This document shows, piece by piece, positions 63,502-64,000 of a stretch of 64,000 nt of DNA. This DNA is from Chrysomallon squamiferum (lineage: Eukaryota; Mollusca; Gastropoda; Neomphalida; Peltospiridae). The translations under genes were made by a program, and so were the position numbers. The notes beneath the pieces were generated by a model. That model searched no databases and was not told the DNA's origin. It saw only the letters and a program-made list of their open reading frames with translations. Position 1 is the first letter of the stretch. Each line of letters opens with the position of its first letter. The DNA lies in the NCBI GenBank assembly GCA_012295275.1, contig CM022671.1, forward strand, positions 17,916,956 to 17,980,955. The letters are read 5' to 3'.

Positions 63502-64000
63502 TGATTTTATGAATTTTAGCATGAAGCTAGATATGCAAAATGTGAAAGCTCACACAAACTGATGGTATCAGTAGAAACCAATAATTCTCCATGTATATTC
63601 ATTGTTATTTTATTTTGTTTTTTTGTGTGTTTTTTTTTTTTCATTCAGGCCTTTAGATTCAATACATCTGGTATCAGTGAAACAATCAGATACAAACATC
63701 TGTGACATAGAAACATAGTAAAGTTATTTTTAACAATCAATGATGAAACAATGATGAAAGAGAAAAAAAAAAAAATAAATACAAAATAAGAATATAAAAA
63801 AATATATATATATATAAAAAAAAAATAATAATAATAATAATAAAGTGGTAATAATAATAAACATGACTGGAATAACTACTGTTTAATAGATGTTGCAAAA
63901 GAAACTTTCAGGTGAGAGTTTCATTTTTCATCATGTTTTTAAACACTGGAACTAAGCCAATCACAACAAAATCAAGTTAAACTGAAAAAAAAAGAAAAAA

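Larger units (their letters stand above)
45382..64000 (-). other. Intron upstream of exon A (partial, at least 18.6 kb)
   Basis: It ends at the exon A acceptor and runs off the right edge. The previous exon must leave one base of a codon. Immediately upstream of the acceptor (45400-45650) the DNA is rich in ATT/ATC triplets. Between listed entries, 46060-46750, 53000-53930, 55490-57010, 57950-59190 and 60060-61000 are AT-rich with scattered short repeats. I see no exon or RNA gene there. A promoter for this gene is not visible in the window. Confidence 0.65.

Overview
This is a eukaryotic window with almost no protein-coding sequence. It is strongly AT-rich and full of microsatellites, long homopolymers and old degenerate tandem arrays. 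It also holds tRNA-derived SINE-like pieces and a decayed Tigger/pogo-type DNA transposon. Together with very long introns, this fits an animal genome rich in simple repeats. A coleoid cephalopod (octopus or squid) is my best guess, but that rests on overall texture rather than a diagnostic gene. No rRNA, intact tRNA, CRISPR array or bacterial-type gene was found.

Two short exons support a single minus-strand gene that runs across the whole window. Exon A (45193-45381) encodes 62 complete codons. Exon B (3904-4003) encodes 32. Both have AG acceptors and consensus GTAAG donors. Exon A leaves one base and exon B supplies the two that complete the codon, so they splice in frame into about 95 residues across an intron of about 41.2 kb. 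I do not recognise the protein. The gene continues beyond both ends: upstream exons lie past 64000 and downstream exons before 1. Everything else is intron.

Intron layout: (i) 1-3903 holds a degenerate ~120-bp repeat, a (TG)n tract and a complex non-repetitive block, then a pyrimidine-rich tract (gene strand) just downstream of exon B. (ii) 4004-45192 holds two very long (CT)n tracts (gene strand) upstream of exon B, a 35-bp minisatellite with higher-order structure, many degenerate tandem arrays with periods of 35-220 bp, SINE-like pieces, and islands of balanced, non-repetitive sequence that look like conserved noncoding elements. (iii) 45382-64000 holds inverted (TG)n/(CA)n tracts, a ~110-bp array, a tandem array of tRNA-like units, a perfect 29-bp inverted repeat, the Tigger-type element, a two-copy ~280-bp duplication and more CNE-like islands.

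The best leads are the in-frame exon pair of an unrecognised protein, the pyrimidine tracts on both sides of exon B, the perfect hairpin at 52023-52112, the tandem tRNA-like array at 50590-51310, and the opposed repeats able to form long RNA duplexes within one transcript.
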